Shown one piece after another: positions 33,335-45,823 of a stretch of 50,563 nt of DNA. The stretch's first letter is position 1. Each line of letters opens with the position of its first letter. The notes beneath the pieces were generated by a model. It was not told the origin of the DNA, made no database searches, and worked only from the letters and a program-made list of their open reading frames with translations. Both the position numbers and the translations under genes were made by a program. This DNA is from Leptolyngbya sp. FACHB-60 (lineage in GTDB: Bacteria > Cyanobacteriota > Cyanobacteriia > Phormidesmidales > Phormidesmidaceae): NCBI RefSeq assembly GCF_014695775.1, contig NZ_JACJOX010000064.1, positions 1 through 50,563 of the forward strand, given 5' to 3'.

Positions 33335-34705
33335 ATGGAACCCACCCAGGCTAGCAGAGCTATCATCGACGGCCGCTATCGGATTTTGCACCGGCTGGGC
33401 CAGGGTAGCAGCGGCACCACCTACGCTGCCGAACGGTTGGCCACGGGCCAGACCATCGCTCTCAAAGAACTTTCCCTGCGCGGCCTGCAAGACTGGAAAA
33501 AGATTGAGCTATTCGAGCGCGAAGCCCGCATTCTCAAGACCCTTAATCACCCCGCTATTCCTCAATACATCGACTTTTTTCAGGTTGATACCGCCGACAA
33601 TCGCTGGTTTTATCTAGCTCAAGACCTGGCCGAGGGCACCTGCCTGGCCGACTGGGTCGAAGGCGGCGGTTGGGTCGATGAGGCCGAGGCTCGCCGCATT
33701 GCTACCGCCGTTCTCGATGTGCTGATCTACCTGCACGGCCTTAACCCACCCGTTATTCACCGCGACCTAAAGCCGCAGAACATCATTCGTCGCGACGATG
33801 GCCACATTTACCTAGTTGATTTTGGTGCGGTGCAGACAGTTTACCGCGACAGCCTCCGCCAGGGCAGCACGGTGGTGGGCACCTACGGCTACATGGCTCC
33901 CGAGCAGTTTCGCGGCCAGGCTGTGCCCGCTACCGATCTCTATGGGCTGGGGGCCACCCTGCTGTTTTTGCTTACCCACCAGTCGCCCGCCGACCTGCCC
34001 CAGGAGCGGCTGCGTATCAACTTTCGCCCCTATGTGGCGGTGTCTGCCGCCTTTGCTGACTGGCTTGAGCAGCTGATTGACCCGCTTGTGGAGGATCGCT
34101 TTGCCTCCGCTCAGGTGGCACTGGCGACGCTAAATACTCCCAAGCCTCTGGCCGCTCCTGTTCAGCCCTTAGCCCTGCGCCCGCCAGCGGGCACGAAGGT
34201 GCAGGTGTACAGATCTCCCACTGAATTGGTGGTTACCATTCCACCGCCGGGGCTGCGGGGCAAAACCGCTGGGCTAGCTCTGCTCAGCCTGTTTTGGAAC
34301 GGGTTCATACTGCTGGTTTTAGTGGCGCTGATTCTAGAGGGAGAAGGCTTTGTGCTGCTGCTGCTGGCCCCCTTCGGGGTCTTTGGCTTTAGCCTGATTT
34401 CCGCCGCTGTGAATTCTCTGATGGCCCACGTACGCCTGAGCATTGACCGGCAACGCTTCTCCCTGACCCGCCGCCTGTGGAACTGGCGACACCAGATAAC
34501 GGGCAACACCGCCGACCTGGTCAAGGTGGAAGTGAGAACAGGTGATTCTGGCGCTAGCGCGGATGCCAGGGGCGATCGCTCCACTTATACCATCGCCCTG
34601 CTAGACGACCTTAACCAGCACAAGTTTGGTACTCCCCTAACGGTGGCAGAAAAAGCCTGGCTGGTGGACGAAATTGAGGCGTTTATCCAAAAGGTCGTAC
34701 CTTGA
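33335..34705 (+). CDS. membrane-anchored Ser/Thr protein kinase
   Basis: A 456-residue Hanks-type kinase. The Gly-rich loop is LGQGSSGTTYAAE (about 19-31), the ATP-binding Lys lies in TIALKELSL, the catalytic loop is VIHRDLKPQNII (about 143-154), and the metal-binding Asp is in YLVDFGAVQ; GTYGYMAPEQF marks the P+1 region. All catalytic residues are present, so it should be active. After a Pro-rich linker come two hydrophobic segments (LALLSLFWNGFILLVLVALI; FVLLLLAPFGVFGFSLISA, about 312-360) and a soluble C-terminal region. The C-terminus is therefore probably cytoplasmic if both segments cross the membrane. Its stop overlaps the TTG start of cobU, an unexpected coupling. Substrate unknown. 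Confidence 0.95.
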   Translation: MEPTQASRAIIDGRYRILHRLGQGSSGTTYAAERLATGQTIALKELSLRGLQDWKKIELFEREARILKTLNHPAIPQYIDFFQVDTADNRWFYLAQDLAEGTCLADWVEGGGWVDEAEARRIATAVLDVLIYLHGLNPPVIHRDLKPQNIIRRDDGHIYLVDFGAVQTVYRDSLRQGSTVVGTYGYMAPEQFRGQAVPATDLYGLGATLLFLLTHQSPADLPQERLRINFRPYVAVSAAFADWLEQLIDPLVEDRFASAQVALATLNTPKPLAAPVQPLALRPPAGTKVQVYRSPTELVVTIPPPGLRGKTAGLALLSLFWNGFILLVLVALILEGEGFVLLLLAPFGVFGFSLISAAVNSLMAHVRLSIDRQRFSLTRRLWNWRHQITGNTADLVKVEVRTGDSGASADARGDRSTYTIALLDDLNQHKFGTPLTVAEKAWLVDEIEAFIQKVVP

Positions 34706-35256
34706 CAACCAACCACCGCATCTCCTTAGTGACCGGCCCGGCGCGATCGGGCAAAAGCGAGTGGGCAGAAGCGTTGGCCACCAACTCTGGTCAATCGGTG
34801 ATTTATATTGCCACCTCTACCGTTGACCCAGCAGATTTGGACTGGCAAAAACGAGTGGAATTGCACCGCGATCGCCGCCCTCCCCACTGGCAGCTGCAAG
34901 AAGTTCCCGTTGCCCTGCCCGAAGCCATCCTCTCAGCCACCACCCAAGACTGCCTGCTGATCGACTCCCTCGGCACCTGGCTGGCCAACTTGCTAGAGCA
35001 AGACGACGACACCTGGCAAGTCACCGTGGATTCATTAATCGAAAGCCTGCGACAGACCCCCAGCACCGTGGTTCTGGTTTCCGAAGAAACCGGCTGGGGC
35101 GTAGTGCCCGCTTACCCGATCGGGCGACTGTTTCGCGACCGCCTCGGCACCCTCACCCGCCAGGTCGGCACCGTCGCTGGCGCGGTGTATTTAGTTGTCG
35201 CTGGCTATGCGGTGGACTTGAAAATGCTGGGGCAGGGAGTTGGTAGGGAGTTTTAA
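34702..35256 (+). CDS. cobU: adenosylcobinamide kinase / adenosylcobinamide-phosphate guanylyltransferase
   Basis: A 184-residue bifunctional enzyme of cobalamin nucleotide-loop assembly (CobU/CobP). The P-loop is LVTGPARSGKSEWAE (about 9-23). YIATSTVDPADLDWQKRVELH and RDRRPPHWQ carry the region of the guanylylated His, LLIDSLGTWLANLL is the Walker-B-like part, and VLVSEETGWGVVPAYPIGRLFRD is the C-terminal signature. Start is TTG at 34702, overlapping the kinase stop (TTGA). No other cobalamin gene is present, which is common because these genes are scattered in cyanobacteria. The gene ends in an AT-rich inverted repeat that may terminate transcription. Confidence 0.95.
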   Translation: MTTNHRISLVTGPARSGKSEWAEALATNSGQSVIYIATSTVDPADLDWQKRVELHRDRRPPHWQLQEVPVALPEAILSATTQDCLLIDSLGTWLANLLEQDDDTWQVTVDSLIESLRQTPSTVVLVSEETGWGVVPAYPIGRLFRDRLGTLTRQVGTVAGAVYLVVAGYAVDLKMLGQGVGREF

Positions 35257-35338
35257 GTTTTAAGTTTTAAGTTTTGAATTTTGAGTTCTGGACTCCACAG
35301 CTTAAATTCAACACTCAAAATTCAAAACTCAAAACTTT
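35251..35338. repeat. AT-rich inverted repeat element between convergent genes
   Basis: TTTTAAG-type heptamers repeat from 35251. GTTTTGAATTTTGAGT at 35271-35286 pairs perfectly with ACTCAAAATTCAAAAC at 35313-35328 around a 26-base loop. Such AGTTTTGAATTTTGAG elements are widespread in cyanobacterial spacers. Here it lies exactly between the ends of cobU and the metallophosphoesterase gene and may terminate both. Confidence 0.75.
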
Positions 35339-35353
35339 CTTCCCCCTCACCCC

Positions 35354-36907
35354 CTACACTTCAAACCCATCCATTTCATACCCCTTCCAATCGCCGTCAT
35401 ACTTCTCAGCCACCAACGGAACGATCGTCAACTTGGGTGGGGTTCCCTCTGCGACATCGACCCGCAGACCTGAGTAGGGGCGCTTAAGGCGACTGCGGCT
35501 ACCATCGCGGCCCAGGTAGAGGTGAGATTTGGCCACGGCGCGGGTGCTGTTATGATCGTCTTCCGTTAGCTCAGAGCCTTCTCTTCGCTGGCGACGCAGG
35601 CTGTAGCCGCTGCCGCCGCAGATCACCCAGGGAATGTTAGCATCGCCGTGGCCGGTGTCGCCCGTGCGCACATAGTCGAGGCAGTGGGCATGGCCGTTGA
35701 GCACCAAATCGACCAGGGGGCGATCTTGGGAAACGTCTGCCACTTCAGCGGCGACGGCGTCGAGCACCTGGCGGAGGTGGTGACGCACGGCCAGGGTTTG
35801 CCCCTGATCCCACTTGGTGGCTTCGGTAACGTAGGGCGGGTGGTGAAAGAATAGAACGCGCCCGCGCACCGCTGGATTTTGCCAGGAGGCACTCAGGCGA
35901 TCGCGCAGCCAGTGGAGCTGTTCAGTATCCACCGTTTGCAGGCGAGAGCTGTTGAGCTGCTTGTTAATGTCGTTGATCTGCTCATCGATAGCTTCAATGC
36001 GCTCCGTGATTTCTTCCTGCTCGTCCTCATCGTTGGGGGTAAATACCCCCATGCCTGCCTGCCGCAGGAGGTCGGCTTTCTTCACCTCTAGCTGCTGACA
36101 CCGCTGCTGCAACTCCTTGCGACCGGCTTCGCCATTGGCGATGGGCAGCGGCTGGTTAAAGGTGTTGGAGTCGAGGGCAAAAAAGTCGATGCCACCGTAA
36201 CGAAAGCTGTAGTAGTGGTTGGGCAACCGGGTAAACTCGCCAGGACGGTAGGTCAGCGCCCGCGCGTCGTCTAGCTTGCTGCTGTAGTGGTCATCTAAAT
36301 GCGCCACCAGCCCCGACTCGGGCACCGCCTTTAAATAGTCTAAAAAGGCTTTGGCGTAGGCATCTCCCTGGTGAGACCCGCGCCAGCTCACATCTAGATC
36401 AAGGTAAGAGCGCAAGGCATAGCGCAGCGGCCCGCTGATGCCCGACAGCAGCCCCACTACGGCGGGCAGGTCGTAGTAGTCGTGGTTGCCCAGCACCGGC
36501 AAAATTGGGTGCTTAAAGACCATGCGATCGTAGGCGATATGTCGGTAGTCATCTCCCCCCACCAGCCACTCCTGATAAGGCCTAATGAAGTTTGACCGAT
36601 ACTGATCGCGAGACCCCACCAGGTACACCACATCCCCGGTGTGTAGGGTGAACCGGGCCGAGTCGATGTGTTTTAACAGCTGCTCGGCCACCTGCCGCTG
36701 GGGGCTGCCGCTGCGGTGCCGCCCGGTGCCGCTATCGCCCACCACCAAAAACGAGAATGTTTCGTCCTCTGCGCCCGGCTCGTCGATCACCAGGCCGGTT
36801 TGATCAATGCCGCGCTCGACGATCTGGCGGTGCTGCCACCGCACCCGCTGCTGCATCCGCTGAATTTTGGTTTCGATGGAAGGCTCAGTTACCAGTTTTG
36901 GAAGCAT
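35354..36907 (-). CDS. calcineurin-like metallophosphoesterase
   Basis: A 517-residue protein with the dinuclear-metal phosphoesterase motifs in order: FLVVGDSGTG (about 52), FTLHTGDVVYLVGS (about 82-98), LPVLGNHDYYDLP (about 135-147) and LNGHAHCLDYV (about 405-415). The first motif has Asp-Ser where many members have DxH, so metal binding may differ. Between YFALDSNTFN-type sequence (FFALDSNTFNQ, about 242) and LHWLRDRLSA lies a highly charged insertion (about 255-325) with coiled-coil character, such as EITERIEAIDEQINDINKQL. No signal peptide is seen. Substrate is unknown. Promoter is probably shared with the divergent methyltransferase gene, 82 bases away. Confidence 0.9.
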   Translation of the reverse strand: MLPKLVTEPSIETKIQRMQQRVRWQHRQIVERGIDQTGLVIDEPGAEDETFSFLVVGDSGTGRHRSGSPQRQVAEQLLKHIDSARFTLHTGDVVYLVGSRDQYRSNFIRPYQEWLVGGDDYRHIAYDRMVFKHPILPVLGNHDYYDLPAVVGLLSGISGPLRYALRSYLDLDVSWRGSHQGDAYAKAFLDYLKAVPESGLVAHLDDHYSSKLDDARALTYRPGEFTRLPNHYYSFRYGGIDFFALDSNTFNQPLPIANGEAGRKELQQRCQQLEVKKADLLRQAGMGVFTPNDEDEQEEITERIEAIDEQINDINKQLNSSRLQTVDTEQLHWLRDRLSASWQNPAVRGRVLFFHHPPYVTEATKWDQGQTLAVRHHLRQVLDAVAAEVADVSQDRPLVDLVLNGHAHCLDYVRTGDTGHGDANIPWVICGGSGYSLRRQRREGSELTEDDHNSTRAVAKSHLYLGRDGSRSRLKRPYSGLRVDVAEGTPPKLTIVPLVAEKYDGDWKGYEMDGFEV

Positions 36908-36989
36908 GGTGCTTTGGTGCGGTGGGTGGGCGGTGTGTAGAATAACCCCGTAGCATGAATCTCGCTAGACCGGCGAAACAGCAGCCACT

Positions 36990-37604
36990 ATGGGTCTTTA
37001 TAACGACAGAATTCTGCCTTACCTGATCGAGCTTTCCATGGCCGATTCTATCTTGGGCTCCTATCGGCGGGAGGTCTTGGTCGATGTAAGCGGCGACGTG
37101 CTCGAAATTGGCTTTGGCACGGGGTTAAATTTGCCATACTACCCCGATCAGGTGCGCCAAATCGTCACGGTAGACCCCAACCCAGGGGTACATCGCCTGG
37201 CCCAACAGCGCATTGATGCCTCACCCATCACAGTAGACCATCGCATGCTTAGCGGTGAAGCCCTGCCCATGGCCGACCACAGCTTTGACAGCGTCGTCAG
37301 CACCTTCACCCTGTGCAGCATCCCCAAAATTGAGCAGGCCCTGGCCGAAATCTATCGGGTGTTGAAGCCGGGTGGTCGGTTCTTTTTTGTCGAGCACGGC
37401 CTCAGTGATGAACCCTCGATTCAAGCCTGGCAGCATCGCCTGACGCCGCTGCAAAAGCGCATCGCCGGAGGATGTCACTTTGACCGCGACATGGGTCAGC
37501 TAATCGAGCAGCGGTTTGACCAGGTTGAACTAGAAGCGGCCTACGCCAGGAAGGTGCCCAAGTTTGCTGGATACTTTTATCGAGGTGTTGCTGTCAAGCA
37601 TTAG
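36990..37604 (+). CDS. class I SAM-dependent methyltransferase, UbiE-like
   Basis: A 204-residue methyltransferase. The SAM-binding motif I is VLEIGFGTGLNLPYY (about 33-47), followed by TVDPNPG with the acidic ribose contact, then SFDSVVSTFTLCSIP (motif II region) and LKPGGRFFFVEHGLS. The beginning MGLYNDRILPYLIEL is typical of the cyanobacterial UbiE-like or phosphatidylethanolamine methyltransferase-like group. Its substrate cannot be assigned. The HRLTPLQKRIAGGCHFDRD segment is conserved in this subgroup as I recall it and may bind substrate. The gene is monocistronic in appearance, with about 125 bases to the next gene. Confidence 0.92.
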   Translation: MGLYNDRILPYLIELSMADSILGSYRREVLVDVSGDVLEIGFGTGLNLPYYPDQVRQIVTVDPNPGVHRLAQQRIDASPITVDHRMLSGEALPMADHSFDSVVSTFTLCSIPKIEQALAEIYRVLKPGGRFFFVEHGLSDEPSIQAWQHRLTPLQKRIAGGCHFDRDMGQLIEQRFDQVELEAAYARKVPKFAGYFYRGVAVKH

Positions 37605-37730
37605 CGATCGCAGAGGCTGACTCGTCTGAGGCACTATCTATTCGCCGTAGGTGCCGTTAGGCTAATAAGCAACCTAGCCCATTTTCAACCGCCCCCGCTC
37701 GAAGCTATCCCCTAGAAGATTCTGCCCGCT

Positions 37731-38408
37731 ATGGCCACCCGCCTCTGGAACTTTCTCACCACCGACCCCGACCTGGCTGCGTTGGAGATCGCCGACAGAG
37801 CGGCCGATGCCGCCGATGCGGTGCTGGGCTTGGCCGAGGTGCTCAAGGAAGAAAGTCCTGATCTGCGGCGAGTAGCTGCTTTGGTCAGCCAGCTTGACTC
37901 ACTGCTGGAGGCGATCAATGCACCCCTGGGCAAGCTCCTAGGCGCAACGCTACCTTTTGTTGCCATCAGTACCGGGCTGCTGAAGGTTTATGGCGAGACT
38001 ACAAAAAAAGAGCCGACCCTGGCCCAGGCAGTAGCCCTAATGAGTCAGGCGGCCTATCTGGAAAGTTTGCGAGAATTTGTCAAGCAGCATCCCAAAATCG
38101 AGCAGTGGCTGATCGCCAAAGACGGCACCCCCCAGGCTAGAACGATCACTCTCCCCGTTAAGGCACTAGGCATCTTTGAGCTAACGGAGCAAGACGCTCG
38201 TCTCGCTACCCTGCATTTCCATCAGTCAGCTTTGGCAGGAGCGTTTAACAATGCGCTACGGGCACGACTGGTACAGTTAGGGACAACCCCTGAGCAAGCC
38301 GATCGCATTACCAAAGTTGTTGCCAAAAACACCAATCGACATATGAAAACGGCGATCGCTAATGTGGGTGACTTGCTTAAACATCAGATTGAAAGCGATC
38401 GCCTGTAG
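37731..38408 (+). CDS. helical protein resembling N-terminal modules of cyanobacterial NACHT proteins
   Basis: A 225-residue, mostly helical protein: MATRLWNFLTTDPDLAALEIADRA opens it, then DAVLGLAEVLKEE, LDSLLEAINAPLGKLLGATLPFVAIS, LAQAVALMSQAAYLESLREF and LARLVQLG-like sequence (LRARLVQLGTTPEQADRIT). From memory this resembles the region before the NACHT ATPase in some cyanobacterial STAND proteins, but here nothing follows: a stop comes at 38406-38408 and no P-loop is found downstream before the EamA gene. It may be a free-standing adaptor, or the surviving 5' part of a larger lost gene. A hydrophobic stretch at about 63-84 could be membrane-interacting. ATG 37731 is the natural start. The family assignment is an impression, not a proof. 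Confidence 0.7.
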   Translation: MATRLWNFLTTDPDLAALEIADRAADAADAVLGLAEVLKEESPDLRRVAALVSQLDSLLEAINAPLGKLLGATLPFVAISTGLLKVYGETTKKEPTLAQAVALMSQAAYLESLREFVKQHPKIEQWLIAKDGTPQARTITLPVKALGIFELTEQDARLATLHFHQSALAGAFNNALRARLVQLGTTPEQADRITKVVAKNTNRHMKTAIANVGDLLKHQIESDRL

Positions 38409-38526
38409 AAGGCTGTGATGCTGGTCAATAGTTCGAGCAAAGCTGTAAATTCTGCGTTTAACCAACGCACCACCGCTGCTACACAAGAAATTTTTCCGCT
38501 GCTAGAGACCAAAGCGAGGGCCACCC

Positions 38527-39393
38527 TTGATCATTTACCTCAAGCTTTTGGTCACCATGGTGCTCTGGGGCGGCACGTTTATTGCCGGGCGGCTGGTGGT
38601 GCAAGATATGGGGGCCTTTGCGGCGGCCTTCTGTCGCTTTGCGATCGCCTCCCTTGCCCTCATTTTGCTCACCTACACCGTCGAAGGCAGCCTCCCCCAA
38701 CCGCCTAGAAGACTCTGGCTGCCCATCGTTCTGTTGGGCCTCACGGGCATCTTTGCCTACAACGTGTTTTTCTTCTCGGGGCTCAAAACGGTCGAGGCGG
38801 GGCGAGCGGCATTGATTATTGCGCTAAACCCGGTGGCGATCGCCCTAGGAGCTGCCCTTTTTTTCAAAGACCCGCTCAGCCGCACCAAACTGTTGGGCAT
38901 TGGCCTCTCGCTGCTGGGGGCTGCGGTGGTGATTAGCGACGGCAACCCAGTGCGGCTGCTGCGGGGGGATGTGGGCATTGGTGAACTGTTTATGCTCGGC
39001 TGCGTAGTTAGCTGGATGGGCTACAGCCTGCTGGGCAAAACTGTGATGAAAGAACTTTCCCCCTTTGCAGCGACCACCTACGCCTGCGGGGTCGGGACGC
39101 TGCTGTTGCTGGGGCCAGCGCTGAGGGAGGGGCTGGGGGACGCGATCGCGGCTGCATCTCTCACTACCTGGGGCGGACTGCTGTATTTAGGCCTGCTCGG
39201 CTCAGCGGTGGGCTTTACCTGGTACTACGAGGGCGTACGGCAGCTCGGCCCCGCACGAGCCGGGGTGTTTATCAACCTGGTGCCGGTGTTTGCGATCGCC
39301 CTAGCCGCTCTATTGCTGCAAGAAACCCCCACCTCATCGCTGCTGCTGGGCGGCAGCCTGGTGATCGCTGGCGTGGTGATCACCAACCGCTAG
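38527..39393 (+). CDS. EamA family (DMT superfamily) transporter
   Basis: A 288-residue membrane protein with ten hydrophobic segments arranged as two EamA repeats of five. VLWGGTFIAGRLV (about 13-25) opens the first repeat. FFFSGLKTVEAGRAALIIALNPVA and LGIGLSLLGAAVVI follow. The second repeat includes MLGCVVSWMGYSLLGK and FTWYYEGVRQLGPARAGVFI, LVPVFAIALAALLL. Members export amino acids, metabolites or nucleotide sugars; the substrate is unknown. The start is TTG at 38527 with GCGAGGG six bases upstream; an in-frame stop at 38503 rules out a longer gene and there is no ATG before the first helix. It ends 11 bases from the convergent histidine kinase gene. Confidence 0.93.
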   Translation: MIIYLKLLVTMVLWGGTFIAGRLVVQDMGAFAAAFCRFAIASLALILLTYTVEGSLPQPPRRLWLPIVLLGLTGIFAYNVFFFSGLKTVEAGRAALIIALNPVAIALGAALFFKDPLSRTKLLGIGLSLLGAAVVISDGNPVRLLRGDVGIGELFMLGCVVSWMGYSLLGKTVMKELSPFAATTYACGVGTLLLLGPALREGLGDAIAAASLTTWGGLLYLGLLGSAVGFTWYYEGVRQLGPARAGVFINLVPVFAIALAALLLQETPTSSLLLGGSLVIAGVVITNR

Positions 39394-39404
39394 GCCGCTG
39401 GGCA

Positions 39405-44519
<5,115 letters not shown>

Positions 44520-44554
44520 GGGAATTTCGAAAGCAGGAGGGAGAAAAGCCGAGG

Positions 44555-45682
44555 TTAGCCATCGCGGCTAGGAGTTGCCTGGAGGGTGAAATAAAAGGTG
44601 CTGCCCAGGCCCAGCTGCGACTCCGCCCAGATGCGGCCGCCGTGGCGCTCGACAATCTTTTGACAGGTGGCCAGGCCAATGCCGCTGCCGGGGTAGCTCT
44701 GGGCATCGTGGAGGCGGTGAAAGGCCTCAAAAATCTGCCCCAGGTACTCAGCCTCAATGCCGATGCCGTTGTCGTGAATGCTAAATTGCCAGGTCTGGGG
44801 CAGGGGCTCCACCGACAGCGTAATCTGGGGCACCGTATCGGGCCGAACAAATTTCAGGCCGTTGCTAATCAAGTTTTGAAACAGCTGCATGAGCTGCACT
44901 TCATTGCCCATTACGGTGGGCAGATCGCCATAGCACAGCTGTGCCCGCGACTCTGTCAGGGCCACCTTGAGATTGAGAATCACCTGGTCGAGTAGGGCGT
45001 TGCAATCAACCGGGGTAAAGGTGGGTTGGGCCTGCCCCGCCTGGGCGTAGGCCAGCCAGTCTTTAATCATCTGCTGCATGCGATCGCTGGCATCCAGAAT
45101 GCTCTCCAGGTAGGGCTGGGCCGGCGACTGCTGCACGGCGGGGCAGGTGAGGCCAATCAGCTTGGTATAGCCCAAAATGCTCTGCAACGGCTGCTGCAAA
45201 TCGTGGGACACCACCGACGCAAACTGCTCTAGCTCTCGGTTAGAGCGCACCAGCTCCTCGTTTTGAGCGACTAGCTGGGCCTGGAGCCGCCGCAGCTCTA
45301 ACTGGTGGGCAATGCGGGCCAGCACCTCCGCCTCCTGAAACGGCTTGGTGACGTAGTCGGCCCCGCCAGCGGCAAAGGCCTTGACCTTGTCGATCGCATC
45401 GTCGAGGGCGCTGATAAAAATTACCGGAATGGCTTGGGTGAGGGGATCAGCCTTGAGCCGCTTGCAGACCTCATAGCCGCTCATCTCCGGCATTTTAATG
45501 TCGAGCAAAATCAGGTCGGGGGGAGCGGCCTGGGCAGCAGCGATCGCCCACTGGCCGGTCAAGGCCTTGCGCACCCCCAGCCGATGCCGTCCCAGCATAG
45601 CCGAGAGCAGCCGCAGATTGTCAGGAGTATCGTCAACAATCAAGATGTCGCCCTTGACGACCGCATCGTTAGGGGAAGTCAT
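44555..45682 (-). CDS. response regulator-histidine kinase fusion
   Basis: A 375-residue protein. An N-terminal receiver (ILIVDDTPDNLRLL; LILLDIKMPEMSGYE with the acceptor Asp near 58; YVTKPFQEAEV with Lys) is followed by a short coiled coil (LVAQNEELVRSNRELEQFA), a HisKA domain with FASVVSHDLQQPLQSIL, and an ATPase domain with LMQLFQNLISNGLKF, IHDNGIGIEAEYLGQIF and GSGIGLATCQKIVERHGG. The SHDLQQPL H-box is the type seen in phytochrome-like and RcaE-like kinases. Its own receiver suggests it accepts phosphate from another kinase, such as the large hybrid kinase encoded upstream (141 bases) or downstream (35 bases). No DNA-binding domain is present. Confidence 0.95.
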   Translation of the reverse strand: MTSPNDAVVKGDILIVDDTPDNLRLLSAMLGRHRLGVRKALTGQWAIAAAQAAPPDLILLDIKMPEMSGYEVCKRLKADPLTQAIPVIFISALDDAIDKVKAFAAGGADYVTKPFQEAEVLARIAHQLELRRLQAQLVAQNEELVRSNRELEQFASVVSHDLQQPLQSILGYTKLIGLTCPAVQQSPAQPYLESILDASDRMQQMIKDWLAYAQAGQAQPTFTPVDCNALLDQVILNLKVALTESRAQLCYGDLPTVMGNEVQLMQLFQNLISNGLKFVRPDTVPQITLSVEPLPQTWQFSIHDNGIGIEAEYLGQIFEAFHRLHDAQSYPGSGIGLATCQKIVERHGGRIWAESQLGLGSTFYFTLQATPSRDG

Positions 45683-45823
45683 GGAATACCTCCCGCCTCG
45701 AGCTTAGACACCGTGCACCTCCGTTCTCTAATTCGTTCTAACCGTTCTACCGATTGCCGTCTCAATCCCAGCCTGCCAAACGCCTCGGGGATCAACCCAG
45801 CTAGGGAAAGCGACGTCTTAACC

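Noticed and set aside
37605..37730. possible promoter-only or RNA gene region
   Set aside because: No stable hairpin, no T tract and no conserved motif recognised.
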